A stretch of DNA of 32,645 nucleotides from a virus, in the IMG/VR virus record IMGVR_UViG_3300009158_000017, positions 1-32,645 of that record; one strand, written 5' to 3'. The notes under the pieces are model-generated. The model made no database searches. It saw only the letters and a list, made by a program, of their open reading frames with translations, and had not been told where the DNA came from. This document shows positions 14,089 to 21,143 of the stretch, piece by piece. Each line of letters begins with the position of its first letter. Position 1 is the first letter of the stretch. The position numbers and the translations under genes were made by a program.

Positions 14089-15332
14089 GGGTCTCCAAAG
14101 AGTGAGAGTTGGCGGGTGGATTCATAGGCGGCGGCGGCCTCCTCGGCCTCCAAGCGGAGGGCAAAGCGGATGCGGGCAGCGGCGATCTCAAGGTAGGCGG
14201 GATCAAGGTCGCACCCCACAAAGCGGGCACCCTCCAAGATGGCGGCCTTGCCCGTGGAGCCCGACCCCATGAAGGGATCTAGGACTAGGCCACCGGGCGG
14301 GGTGACTAGGCGCACAAGGTGGCGCATGAGCTCAGTGGGCTTGACGGTGGGATGGTGGTTGCGCACCACCTCACGGGTGCGGGATGCCCCTGCCCGGGGG
14401 TTGTCGAGGCCCGCGGTGCCCTCTTGGCGGGAGGTCGCATCCGCGCCCGTGCTGGTGGCCAGCTCTTCGCACCCCTCCTCCCGATCGGCGGTGGAGGTCT
14501 TGGCGCAATAGAAGAAGCGGGAGGCCTCCCCAAGCGGCTCCAAGACCTCCGGGGAGCCATCGTGCATGAAGTTGGCGGGCCAGCGGCCTTGAGTGCTGCC
14601 CGTTGCATAGGAGGGCGCAAGGTTGCCCCCGTGATAGCCCATCTCGGCGGTGTTGCGGCGGCTGGTGACCTCCGCCCCTACCCTACACCCATCCACATTG
14701 ATGGCCCCCGTGCCATGCTTCAAGAGGTTGGCGGCCACGGTGCCCTCCAAGGGCTTGCGGGCCATGAGGATCGGCTCCCACGCGGGCTTGAGGGCGGTGC
14801 CCCATCCTTGCCATGCGGAGGCCTCGGGGGTGGCGGGGCTAGTGAGGTCAAAGGTGCCCGGGCTTGCATTGAGACGGGCACGGTGGCCCGCTTCGCTCTC
14901 GGGCCTATTCCAAGAGGTGGCTTGCCCCACCACCTCCCGCGTGGCTCCCGCTGCCCGATCGATCGCCTTGGATGCGTCAAGCGACTTGGGGAAGCCCGAC
15001 CCATAGACCCAACAGCAGCAATCTCGGATCTCCCACCCCGCATCCTCAATGGCAACGGCCATGCGGTGAAAGGCGCGGGTGCCACCAAAGGCCAAGAGAT
15101 AGGCTCCGGGCTTGGCGACCCTCAAGGCCTCCGCCCAAAAGGTGACACCGGGCACGCCCCGATCCCACTCCTTGCCCATGAAGCCCCGCCCGCTGGTGGC
15201 ATCCTCCAAGGTGGTGGTGGGGCCGCTGGCCAGCCCGTAGGGTGGATCGGTCACAATGGCATCCACCGAGGCCGCATCCATGGCGGCCATGCTCAAGCGG
15301 CAATCCCCGAGGTGGAGAGCGTAGCGGCTCAC
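14085..15332 (-). CDS. Site-specific DNA methyltransferase (N6-adenine or N4-cytosine, beta-type order)
   Basis: A 415-residue S-adenosylmethionine-dependent enzyme that should methylate an exocyclic amino group in DNA. The catalytic motif IV DPPY is at residues 29-32 and the AdoMet-binding motif FMGSGST at about 354-360, followed by GARFVGCDLDPAYLEIAAAR. Catalytic motif first and AdoMet motif last is the beta-class order. HHPTVKPTELMRHLVRLVTP before motif I is also typical. The 200-residue middle should be the target recognition region. The GTG start (15330-15332) overlaps the upstream stop. No cognate restriction gene of classical type is obvious, although a PD-(D/E)XK nuclease lies two genes downstream. 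It may protect phage DNA from host restriction. Confidence 0.88.
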   Translation of the reverse strand: MSRYALHLGDCRLSMAAMDAASVDAIVTDPPYGLASGPTTTLEDATSGRGFMGKEWDRGVPGVTFWAEALRVAKPGAYLLAFGGTRAFHRMAVAIEDAGWEIRDCCCWVYGSGFPKSLDASKAIDRAAGATREVVGQATSWNRPESEAGHRARLNASPGTFDLTSPATPEASAWQGWGTALKPAWEPILMARKPLEGTVAANLLKHGTGAINVDGCRVGAEVTSRRNTAEMGYHGGNLAPSYATGSTQGRWPANFMHDGSPEVLEPLGEASRFFYCAKTSTADREEGCEELATSTGADATSRQEGTAGLDNPRAGASRTREVVRNHHPTVKPTELMRHLVRLVTPPGGLVLDPFMGSGSTGKAAILEGARFVGCDLDPAYLEIAAARIRFALRLEAEEAAAAYESTRQLSLFGDP

Positions 15333-15517
15333 GGCTCCCCCTTATCTTCCAAGAGGAGGGCGGTCACATAGCCAAAGAAGGTCACCATGAGGATGGTGAG
15401 GATGGCATTGGAGCGGGTGCCCGGTGCAAGGCCCATGGTGGAGACCTTGGCCACCAGCAGCCCGCCAATGAGCCACCCAACAGCCCGCCAAAGGCTTGGA
15501 GGCTTGGGCACCCTCAC
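15329..15517 (-). CDS. Small membrane protein, two helices, unknown
   Basis: A 62-residue protein if it starts at GTG 15515-15517, which overlaps the upstream stop as GTGA; longer in-frame starts would overlap the upstream gene. Two hydrophobic stretches are visible, LWRAVGWLIGGLLVAKV (about residues 9-25) and ILTILMVTFFGYVTALLL (about 39-56), with a short polar loop between. Its stop overlaps the methyltransferase start. Possible roles are an accessory holin, an antiholin or a superinfection-exclusion factor; nothing here decides. Confidence 0.6.
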   Translation of the reverse strand: MRVPKPPSLWRAVGWLIGGLLVAKVSTMGLAPGTRSNAILTILMVTFFGYVTALLLEDKGEP

Positions 15518-15804
15518 GGGGCACCCTTGGGCAGCTGGCCCGCTCCCGCGTGAAAGGCTGCCAAGGTGGCCAGCCCGATGGTGCGCCAATCCTTGCCAAA
15601 GGCCCGGAAGCCAAAGTCTAGGCCGCGGGCCTTGGCGATCGCGAATTGGTAGCCCGTGAGGCTACGGTCAAGGCGCAAGTGGAGCTCAAAGCATCCATAG
15701 GTGGCGATCAAACTATGGCCCCAAGGGTCGGGGCTCCACACTCCGCCAAAGGTGGCCTCAAGCTCCTCTACGGTGGGGAGGGTAACAGCGGGCAAGGTGC
15801 TCAT
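15514..15804 (-). CDS. Unknown 96-residue protein
   Basis: The start is taken as the ATG at 15802-15804 because upstream DNA carries non-coding tandem repeats; an in-frame ATG at 15867 would extend the protein through them. It has a helical start (VEELEATFGGVWSPDPWG) followed by strands (HSLIATYGCFELHLRLDRSL), and resembles small phage proteins of unknown role in recombination regions. The stop overlaps the following membrane gene as GTGA. No function can be given. Confidence 0.55.
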   Translation of the reverse strand: MSTLPAVTLPTVEELEATFGGVWSPDPWGHSLIATYGCFELHLRLDRSLTGYQFAIAKARGLDFGFRAFGKDWRTIGLATLAAFHAGAGQLPKGAP

Positions 15805-15830
15805 GGGGTCACGGGGGTGAGGGGTTGGGC

Positions 15831-15901
15831 GATTGTGGCCACTTGGCCAGAATTGGATTGTGGCCACTTGGCCAGAATGCGCGGGAATGCGCGATTATGC
15901 G
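15831..15901. repeat. Tandem 23-bp repeats plus phased ATGCGC boxes
   Basis: A 23-base unit (beginning GATTGTGGCCACTTGGCC) occurs at 15831-15853 and identically at 15856-15878, a 25-base period that is not a multiple of three. Immediately after, ATGCGC occurs three times at 10-base spacing (15877, 15887, 15897). Most of this lies in the roughly 90-base gap between the resolvase stop and the next start, so it is not coding repetition. TGGCCA is itself palindromic. A protein-binding site that controls the last five leftward genes is a reasonable inference. Confidence 0.7.
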
Positions 15902-16377
15902 CCAAGCTTCCAAGGGCCGTGGGTGCGTGCCCACTCTGCTATCCATACCGCATCACACTCGGCCAGCGTGAAGCGGCGGCCCCATCGGGCCTCGGCCAGC
16001 TCCTTGAGGGCTCTCTTGTGCGCGGTGGGGGTCTCCCGCTTGGGGAGGCCAAGATCACGCTGCCAAGCGGAGGGGGTCACGCTCTCCACCTTGACCTCGG
16101 AGCAAAGGAGGCCACCGATTGCCTCCCCATAGACCCTCCCAAAAGTGAAGGTGGAGGCTACCCCTTGGCGGGGCATGGCTCCCACCCGCTCAATGGCGGC
16201 GGAGAGGTCGGGCTCAAGCTTGGCCACGGCCCGGATATGGTCGGCCACAATGAGGGCGATCCGCCCATGGGTCTCGGCCTCGGAGAAGCGGGAGATCTCA
16301 AGGATGGCTCCCGCGCTGGTGAGGCTAGCGATCGCCCCGTTGCAGCCCGGGTCAACGCCTAAGAAGATGCGGCTCAT
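15895..16377 (-). CDS. RuvC-like Holliday junction resolvase
   Basis: A 160-residue RNase H-fold nuclease that should cut four-way junctions formed during phage recombination and replication before packaging. The N-terminal FLGVDPGCNGAIA carries Asp9, IERVGAMPRQGVASTFTFGR carries Glu63 with the family's Gly/Phe pattern, and the C-terminal LAECDAVWIAEWAR carries Asp142 (with Glu140 nearby). Length is close to bacterial RuvC (about 170). It is encoded downstream of RecT and YqaJ, as expected in a recombination block. The ATG start overlaps the upstream stop (ATGA). Confidence 0.88.
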   Translation of the reverse strand: MSRIFLGVDPGCNGAIASLTSAGAILEISRFSEAETHGRIALIVADHIRAVAKLEPDLSAAIERVGAMPRQGVASTFTFGRVYGEAIGGLLCSEVKVESVTPSAWQRDLGLPKRETPTAHKRALKELAEARWGRRFTLAECDAVWIAEWARTHGPWKLGA

Positions 16378-16784
16378 TGGGCGGCCTCAAGGGCGGCAAC
16401 CAAGGCCTCGGCCTCGGTGGTGGCGCAAATGCCAAGGCCGATGCTGGCCCCATCTTGGAGCCGTGCTCCCTTCACATACCAGCCCCCATCGGGCAGCAGG
16501 TAAACCCCTTGGCCCCATACCTCCCGCACCAAGGCCAAGAGGCAACCAAGGGTGGCGGGATCCAAGAGGTCGGGGCGGGTGCCCTCATATGGCTCTGAGC
16601 TCTGCTCAGTGTGGCGGAAGGTCACCCGCACCTTGAACCCGGTGAATGGCCCTTCCGCACTTTCAAGATAGGCGGAGGCGCTCGGAGGGTAGATCACCAG
16701 CATCCCGGGCATCCACCGCCAACGGCGGCAAGCCACGGCTCGGCGCTCCAACTCTTCGAGGTTCTCTAAGGGTTCGGTGCTCAT
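16374..16784 (-). CDS. Unknown 136-residue protein in the recombination block
   Basis: A short acidic N-terminal helix (ENLEELERRAVACRRW) is followed by WMPGMLVIYP and a beta-rich centre, then a C-terminal helix (EAEALVAALEAAQ). Phage replication regions often carry proteins with this WxPGM-type layout, but I cannot name a function. Start and stop both overlap neighbours by four bases, so it is part of one translated block with the HTH gene and the resolvase. Confidence 0.6.
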   Translation of the reverse strand: MSTEPLENLEELERRAVACRRWRWMPGMLVIYPPSASAYLESAEGPFTGFKVRVTFRHTEQSSEPYEGTRPDLLDPATLGCLLALVREVWGQGVYLLPDGGWYVKGARLQDGASIGLGICATTEAEALVAALEAAQ

Positions 16785-17161
16785 GGCGCACCTCCCGCTT
16801 CACGCTTCACGCGGGGCCGCCGCCTAGCAGCGTTGGCCGCCAACCTTGCGGCGCTTGGGTAGTAATAGACCCCCGCCTTGACCCGTGGCCATGCCTCAAT
16901 GGCCGCTTGGAGGGCCACCGCTGCCCGGATGGCATCAAGATCCACGGTGGGAGCCTCACCAGCCTCCAATGAGCCGCGGCGGAGGCCTAGCAGCCCTTCC
17001 CACCACTCATGCAAGAAGGCGCTCTTGAGCGTGCTTCGTACCCGCACCGCCAAGGTTTGACGGCTCACCCCAAGCCCGCGGGAGAGGTGGGCTTGCGTGC
17101 CATAGATCTCCGCCACCCGTGCCCGGATGATGCCCGGAGCCTTATCATAGGTTACGCCCAT
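16781..17161 (-). CDS. Helix-turn-helix protein
   Basis: A 126-residue protein with a likely helix-turn-helix at residues about 20-42 (YGTQAHLSRGLGVSRQTLAV), the recognition helix being SRQTLAVRVR. A basic C-terminus (ARRRPRVKREAGGAP) may add DNA contacts. It could be a transcription regulator or a DNA-binding accessory for replication. Its start lies inside the last codons of recT, so it is coupled to recombination functions. It is one of two candidates in the genome for a factor that binds the palindromic early operators; no evidence links them directly. Confidence 0.65.
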   Translation of the reverse strand: MGVTYDKAPGIIRARVAEIYGTQAHLSRGLGVSRQTLAVRVRSTLKSAFLHEWWEGLLGLRRGSLEAGEAPTVDLDAIRAAVALQAAIEAWPRVKAGVYYYPSAARLAANAARRRPRVKREAGGAP

Positions 17162-18012
17162 GGAAACTCTCCCGCGCTCTCATCCTCTAAGGCCGCATCC
17201 ATGCCATCACCGCGGGCATCCACCACGGGGGTGGCCTCATCCTCATTGGGCACCACGGCGGGCGGCGGCGGGGGCACCATGCGGGCACCACCAACGGCCA
17301 CGGGCACCGCCTCTACCCTCACCCGCTCGGGCTGGTAGAGAGGAGCCTCCGCCTTATCGGCCAGCTCCAAGGCATCGGCCATGGAGACCGAGCGGGGCAG
17401 ATACTTGGCAGCGCGGCGCAACACGGTCTTGCGTGCCATCTCCGCCCAATCGGTGGCCCATGGGCCGCTCTTGCCCGCCCGTGCCCGGTTGCGGATGGCA
17501 TCCACGTCCTCCTTGGCCATCCACTCGAAGACGTGCTCTCCGCTGGTGAGCACCGCGTGGCAATAGACCCCAAGGATTGGATCGCCTCCCTTGCGGCGGA
17601 GGTTGGGGTGGTGGCGGAAGGGCGGGGTGCTCTCCAAGGTGACCTCAAAGAGATCCGAATCATAGACCACGCGGGCTGAGATAGCAGCGATCTCCCCGGA
17701 GCGGCGGATGAGCTGCAAAAGGCCTTGGTAGCCCACAATGAGGGTGCACTCGGTGCCATGGGGCACAAGGTAGCAAGAGCCCAACACATGGGGCTCAAGG
17801 CCGAGCTGGCTTGCCATCATGATGGCGGCCATCACGCTAGGCGGGGAGCACTTGGAGAGGCCGGGATTGGTGCGGAAGGCCGTGAGGGCAAGGCGCACCA
17901 TGCGATCGGGCGTGAGGTGGGCGGGCAGGGCCGCCCGCATTTGCTCCTTGGTGGAGGCGGAGAGGAGCCACTCGGCTACAGGGTGATCTTGGCGGGCTAG
18001 TTGGGTGCTCAT
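17152..18012 (-). CDS. recT: RecT-family single-strand annealing protein
   Basis: A 286-residue protein that binds single-stranded DNA and anneals complementary strands, working with a 5'-3' exonuclease. The RecT core is plain: RMVRLALTAFRTNPGLSKCS, then MMASQLGLEPHVLGSCYLVP, a strand with CTLIVGYQGLLQLIRRSG, and the C-terminal WATDWAEMARKTVLRRAAKY. A Pro/Glu-rich C-terminal tail follows, possibly for SSB contact. The ATG at 18010-18012 follows GAGAGAGACCCGC; upstream in-frame ATGs would lack a good ribosome site. It is encoded just after YqaJ, the standard pair. A TGCA-loop hairpin lies in the 78-base gap upstream. Confidence 0.95.
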   Translation of the reverse strand: MSTQLARQDHPVAEWLLSASTKEQMRAALPAHLTPDRMVRLALTAFRTNPGLSKCSPPSVMAAIMMASQLGLEPHVLGSCYLVPHGTECTLIVGYQGLLQLIRRSGEIAAISARVVYDSDLFEVTLESTPPFRHHPNLRRKGGDPILGVYCHAVLTSGEHVFEWMAKEDVDAIRNRARAGKSGPWATDWAEMARKTVLRRAAKYLPRSVSMADALELADKAEAPLYQPERVRVEAVPVAVGGARMVPPPPPAVVPNEDEATPVVDARGDGMDAALEDESAGEFPWA

Positions 18013-18063
18013 GCGGGTCTCTCTCTGGTGGTGGCCCATGGTGGGCCGTGGGGAAGGGGGCAA

Positions 18064-18082
18064 GGCGGGGGTTGCACCCGCC
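18064..18082 (-). promoter_or_regulatory. TGCA-loop hairpin upstream of recT
   Basis: In the mRNA sense GGCGGG pairs with CCCGCC around the loop TGCAACC, between the YqaJ stop and the recT ribosome site. It is one of five leader hairpins in the leftward arm that carry TGCA in the loop. Function is unknown; translational control or RNA processing between exonuclease and annealase is an inference. Confidence 0.55.
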
Positions 18083-18090
18083 CCTTGGGG

Positions 18091-19137
18091 CTACTCCCCT
18101 TTGCCCTTGCGCGGTGCGGTCACGCGGCAAGACGGGCTCACGGTGGTCACCTTGCGGAAGGCCGCCGCGATCTCCGGGTGGGCAGCCTCAAGCCCCTTGG
18201 CATCAAGGCCCACCCGCTCCGATGCGGCGGAGAAGGCGCTCTTCACGCCCGAGGGCGCGGCCAGCTTGGCGGCCACCTTGTGCGCCTCAAGGATCACCCG
18301 CTTGGCCTCATCTTGCTCCGCCTCCAAGGCCTTGATCTCCGCTCCGAGGGCCACATAGCGATCCATGGCGGCGGCCACCTCGGGCTCCGCTTCCGCTGGC
18401 CCTTCCGCCGCGGGGTGGATGGTGCGGGCGATATCTTCCAGCTCATCCGCATCCGAGGCATCCGGGAGGCGGCCTTGGGGGTCTTGCACCCATGCCATCA
18501 CGCTCTTGGCCACGGTGGTCACAATCTCCGCCGCATCTCGGTTGGCCTCAATGGGGATGAGGTGGAATTGGTAGACCGTCCAAACCGCAAGCCATCCAAG
18601 GGGGCACCCGGTCACGGCCAGCTGAGCTTGCACTTGCCACCAATAGGCAAGGCGGAGGTCACCAGCGGGCACGGCGGAGAAGTCACCATCGGCCACCGCA
18701 TCCCAATCCGAGCGGGAGCGGTCAAGCTTGGCCTCCACGGTGGCCAACACGCGGGAGCTATCCACCTGGTAGACCAAGCCATCGGGCGTGGCGGAGGCTG
18801 CCCCATCGGAGAAGGCCCGCTCATTGCCTCTGAGCTCACACCCGGGGGCAAGGTCAATGTGGCGGAGGGCAATCTTGAGGATCACCTCCTCCGCATCTCG
18901 GCCCGCGGCCATGGCTTCATTGCCCGCGGGCGGAGCCACCAGCGCCAAGAGGTCACGCTTGGAGAGGATGAGGCCAAGGAGGCCACCGTAGGGGCTCACG
19001 CCGATGGCGCGGGCCACCTCGGATGCGCCAAGGGTGGTGCCACGGGCGCGGTGCCACTCCGGGGAATCCTTGGGGAAGGCGGGCATGGCCACCGCCGAAA
19101 CATTGGGGAGGATGAGGTCAAACATTGGAGTAGCCAT
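18091..19137 (-). CDS. YqaJ-family recombination exonuclease
   Basis: A 348-residue 5'-3' exonuclease of the lambda-exonuclease/YqaJ branch of PD-(D/E)XK enzymes; it should resect double-strand ends to feed RecT. Visible motifs are PEWHRARGTTLGASEVARAI (residues 26-45), GRDAEEVI (Gly79 to Glu83), ATPDG (Asp119), VEAKL (Glu135, Lys137) and YWWQVQAQLAVTG. The C-terminal third is an added Ala/Glu-rich helical region (about residues 235-300) ending in a basic tail. The start overlaps the upstream gene by 20 bases. It is followed by recT, together forming a two-component recombinase. Confidence 0.93.
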   Translation of the reverse strand: MATPMFDLILPNVSAVAMPAFPKDSPEWHRARGTTLGASEVARAIGVSPYGGLLGLILSKRDLLALVAPPAGNEAMAAGRDAEEVILKIALRHIDLAPGCELRGNERAFSDGAASATPDGLVYQVDSSRVLATVEAKLDRSRSDWDAVADGDFSAVPAGDLRLAYWWQVQAQLAVTGCPLGWLAVWTVYQFHLIPIEANRDAAEIVTTVAKSVMAWVQDPQGRLPDASDADELEDIARTIHPAAEGPAEAEPEVAAAMDRYVALGAEIKALEAEQDEAKRVILEAHKVAAKLAAPSGVKSAFSAASERVGLDAKGLEAAHPEIAAAFRKVTTVSPSCRVTAPRKGKGE

Positions 19138-19534
19138 CCGCGATCAAAGTGAGGGTGGTGGCGGCCTCTTGGGTGTAGACCATGAGCTTGGCCAGCACGG
19201 TGGTGAGAGGCTCCGAGGTGGCCAGCGGTTGCCAATCCACGATCGCGCTGGTGGTCATGGTGCTCATCACGGGGAGCACGCTGGTGGTGGGCAGCCCCGC
19301 CCAACCCTTCTTGGTGGGCTCCACGGCGCGGGAGAGGTGGAGGTGGAGAGCGCCCTTGGTGGTGGAGCTTGTGCTCACATTGAGGCGGTAGACCACCGAG
19401 GCTCCGGGCACGGGGATGGTGGTGCCAAAGGCCGCATCTCCAATAGAGCAAAGCGTGGGAGCCCACTCGTGATCGGTGGTGGCAAAGGCCTCATGGAGAA
19501 GAGGCAAGAGGATGGCGAGGGTGACATGATCCAT
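19118..19534 (-). CDS. Unknown protein upstream of YqaJ
   Basis: A 138-residue protein from the ATG at 19532-19534, which follows GGAAGACCCGCC; a longer ORF upstream runs through a hairpin. The composition is rich in Thr, Ala and Val with alternating strands (for example SVVYRLNVSTSST, GALHLHLSRAV), suggesting a compact beta domain. It overlaps YqaJ by 20 bases. A single-strand binding or exonuclease-partner role would suit the position, but no OB-fold motif can be asserted. Confidence 0.55.
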   Translation of the reverse strand: MDHVTLAILLPLLHEAFATTDHEWAPTLCSIGDAAFGTTIPVPGASVVYRLNVSTSSTTKGALHLHLSRAVEPTKKGWAGLPTTSVLPVMSTMTTSAIVDWQPLATSEPLTTVLAKLMVYTQEAATTLTLIADGYSNV

Positions 19535-19566
19535 GGCGGGTCTTCCTTTGCCCTTGCGGGCGGTTT

Positions 19567-19617
19567 GCGGGGGTGCATCCCCGCGGGTGAGTGCTCTTGG
19601 GTGGTCTTGCGCCACCC
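19567..19617 (-). promoter_or_regulatory. Two adjacent hairpins in leader of the YqaJ operon
   Basis: GCGGGG (19567-19572) pairs with CCCCGC (19579-19584); in mRNA the loop is ATGCAC. Its core GGGGATGCACCCCC is identical to the hairpin at 19889-19902. Just upstream in the transcript GGGTGG pairs with CCACCC (19599-19617, loop CGCAAGA). Both lie in the 110-base gap after the 75-residue gene. No U-run follows either, so full termination is unlikely. They probably tune expression between the small gene and the recombination genes. Confidence 0.55.
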
Positions 19618-19644
19618 GGAGGGCTTGGCCCGAGAGCGGGGCGA

Positions 19645-19872
19645 CTAGGCCGCGGCGGCCATCTTGGTGAGCTCAGCTTTGCGCTCCTTGGTGAGCGTGC
19701 GGCCAAAGAAGCCAATCCCAAACTTGGCGCATCCCGCGTTGCGGTGGAGTGCAAAGTGGGCGCTAGTGTCACCTTGCTCTAGGGCAACGGCGGCGGCGCG
19801 GGTGTTGGTAGCAAATGAGATACGCTCCCGGAGATAGGCGGCTTCGGTCTTGGTCAAGGTCTCGGTGCTCAT
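19645..19872 (-). CDS. Small early protein, unknown
   Basis: A 75-residue protein, first in the operon driven by promoter P2. It looks like two helices joined by a short polar segment (TKTEAAYLRERISFATNTRA, then GCAKFGIGFFGRTLTKERKA). The ATG at 19870-19872 follows GGAGACCCGCC. It has no membrane segment. Place and size fit an early host-takeover, regulatory or anti-defence protein, but that is a guess from context. Confidence 0.6.
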   Translation of the reverse strand: MSTETLTKTEAAYLRERISFATNTRAAAVALEQGDTSAHFALHRNAGCAKFGIGFFGRTLTKERKAELTKMAAAA

Positions 19873-19888
19873 GGCGGGTCTCCAATGT

Positions 19889-19902
19889 GGGGGTGCATCC
19901 CC
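19889..19902 (-). promoter_or_regulatory. TGCA-loop hairpin in P2 leader
   Basis: mRNA reads GGGGATGCACCCCC: a four-base G:C stem with loop ATGCAC, about 8 bases after the predicted P2 start point and 16 bases before the start codon. The stem is short, so the conserved sequence may act as a binding site rather than by folding. The bases before it (CTCACACCA) are also shared with the P1 leader. Confidence 0.55.
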
Positions 19903-19916
19903 GTGGTGTGAGAGAG

Positions 19917-19945
19917 CTACTAGAGGGCGGTTTACACGGTGTCAA
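19917..19945 (-). promoter_or_regulatory. Early promoter P2 with palindromic operator
   Basis: On the minus strand TTGACA (19945-19940) is followed by 17 bases and TAGTAG (19922-19917), a sigma70-type promoter. The -35 lies in GTTGACACCGTGTAAAC, a 17-base palindrome with one mismatched pair, so a dimeric regulator could compete with RNA polymerase. The element is nearly the same as P1 at 21193-21221. It should drive the 75-residue gene, the unknown gene, YqaJ, recT and perhaps all later leftward genes. Confidence 0.8.
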
Positions 19946-19967
19946 CACTTACTTGCGCCCTTTTGCA

Positions 19968-20144
19968 TTATTTTTCGATCTTCCGCATGGCCCACGCTGC
20001 CAAGGCTTGAGCCTCGGAGAAGTTGGCACCCGCGCCACGGGCCGCGTCAACGGAAGCGGAATAGGAGCGGAGATCGCTGCCCGTCCGATCGTGGGTGATC
20101 TGAGCTGCCCGGATGGCACGGGCCGCCGCCAAGGTGCTGGCCAT
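19968..20144 (-). CDS. 58-residue early protein, unknown
   Basis: A short ORF (MASTLAAARAIRAAQI at its start, AWAMRKIEK at its end), helical and Ala-rich with a basic C-terminus. The ATG at 20142-20144 follows GGGAGGGC and lies three bases downstream of the previous stop, which supports translation. It fills what would otherwise be a 180-base gap before promoter P2. Function is unknown. Confidence 0.6.
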   Translation of the reverse strand: MASTLAAARAIRAAQITHDRTGSDLRSYSASVDAARGAGANFSEAQALAAWAMRKIEK

Positions 20145-20147
20145 AGC

Positions 20148-20630
20148 TCAGCCCTCCCAAGAGGTGGTGCGATTCATGCGAAGGCAATCCCGCACCTTGG
20201 TGGAGAGCCCCGCGGCCTCCGCCCCATCCCAAAGGGCACGGTTGCGGGCGGAGAAGGTGGGATGGTCAACACGGTCTTGGTAGAGGTCTTCCACATTGGC
20301 CATCACCTCCAAGGCAATGGCAACGGCGGGGGATGAGGGGGCCAGCAGGGGCGCGGCAATGGCCGAAGCAATCCCCGCTTGGTTGGTGACCTCACGGGCG
20401 CAAGCAAAGGCATTGGCCACATGGCGGGCGCGGGAGAGCTTGGTGGTGCTCATCTCGGCGCAAGAGGCCTCAAGGCGGGCAAGCGTTGCATTGGCCATAG
20501 CAGCCTCCGCCGCATTGATGAGCTCCGGGGGGCTGGTGGGGCTCAAGGCATCAAAGATCGCTTGCGCGGTGGTGGTGGCAAGCTCCGCAATCTCGCGGGC
20601 GGTTTCAGGGGTCATGGGGGTCAACAGCAT
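20148..20630 (-). CDS. Unknown 160-residue helical early protein
   Basis: An Ala-rich, mostly helical protein (ETAREIAELATTTAQAIF, EAAMANATLARLEASCAEMS) with a more polar C-terminus (DLYQDRVDHPTFSARN). The ATG at 20628-20630 follows AGGAGACCCGCC, the start context shared by the early genes. It is the largest member of the small-protein cluster under P1. I cannot assign a family; its helices could form a small oligomeric bundle. Confidence 0.6.
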   Translation of the reverse strand: MLLTPMTPETAREIAELATTTAQAIFDALSPTSPPELINAAEAAMANATLARLEASCAEMSTTKLSRARHVANAFACAREVTNQAGIASAIAAPLLAPSSPAVAIALEVMANVEDLYQDRVDHPTFSARNRALWDGAEAAGLSTKVRDCLRMNRTTSWEG

Positions 20631-20656
20631 GGCGGGTCTCCTTGGAGGGGGTTGGG

Positions 20657-20860
20657 TTAGGTGGGAAGCGTGGCGGCAAAGCGGCGGCGGAGGTCAAGGA
20701 GGCGGAGCGCCTCAAGCTCAAGGAAGAGGTGCCAAGCCCGATCCTCATGGTCGGTAGCAGCGGAGGCCGCGGCGGAGTGGTGCTCCACCGCTCTTTCAAG
20801 GCGGGCAATGGTCTTGGCCAGCAGCTCGGCGGTGGTCTCGGCGGTGGTCTCGGTGGTCAT
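20657..20860 (-). CDS. 67-residue early protein, unknown
   Basis: Starts MTTETTAETTAELLAKT; residues 1-12 are a Thr/Glu repeat, and the rest forms amphipathic helices with basic residues at the end (LLDLRRRFAATLPT). The ATG at 20858-20860 follows TTGGAGCCCGCC. The stop TAA is 26 bases before the next start. Possibly a small DNA- or protein-binding early factor. Confidence 0.58.
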   Translation of the reverse strand: MTTETTAETTAELLAKTIARLERAVEHHSAAASAATDHEDRAWHLFLELEALRLLDLRRRFAATLPT

Positions 20861-20888
20861 GGCGGGCTCCAATGGGTGGGGGGTGGGG

Positions 20889-21143
20889 TTAGGCGGCAAC
20901 GGCGAAGGTGGCCTTGAAAGCGGCCTCACACTCGGCGGCGCGATCCTCAAAGGCAAAGGCGTTGCCCCGTGCCCATGCAATGTAGGCCGTGCGAACCTCC
21001 ACCCGGATGTTGGTGGCCGCATCCTTGGCGCTCTGGTGGAAGCGGTGGGCCTCCGAGCGGGCGCGGCGCATCTCATCAAAGAGCTGGCCAGCGGTGAGGC
21101 CTTCAATGGTGCCAAAGGTCTTGGTGGGGGGGAAGGTTGTCAT
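20889..21143 (-). CDS. 84-residue early protein, first in P1 operon
   Basis: A helical protein (GLTAGQLFDEMRRARSEAHR, then EVRTAYIAWARGNAFAFEDR) with no membrane segment. The ATG at 21141-21143 follows GAGGAGCCCGCC. It is the first gene downstream of promoter P1 and should be among the earliest made. Function is unknown. Confidence 0.6.
   Translation of the reverse strand: MTTFPPTKTFGTIEGLTAGQLFDEMRRARSEAHRFHQSAKDAATNIRVEVRTAYIAWARGNAFAFEDRAAECEAAFKATFAVAA

Noticed and set aside
13232-14272. 346-residue rightward ORF opposite the basic protein
   Set aside because: Antisense frame of a low-complexity Lys/Ala gene; it crosses the methyltransferase gene end and shows no domain.
14319-15371. 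350-residue rightward ORF opposite the methyltransferase
   Set aside because: Antisense shadow in GC-rich DNA. The reverse strand has all methyltransferase motifs.
15831-15878. CRISPR-like array at the tandem 23-bp repeat
   Set aside because: Only two copies with a 2-base gap, no spacers and no cas genes.
18001-19152. 383-residue rightward ORF opposite YqaJ and recT
   Set aside because: Composition is rich in His, Gly and Arg, as expected of a shadow frame; the YqaJ motifs are on the other strand.
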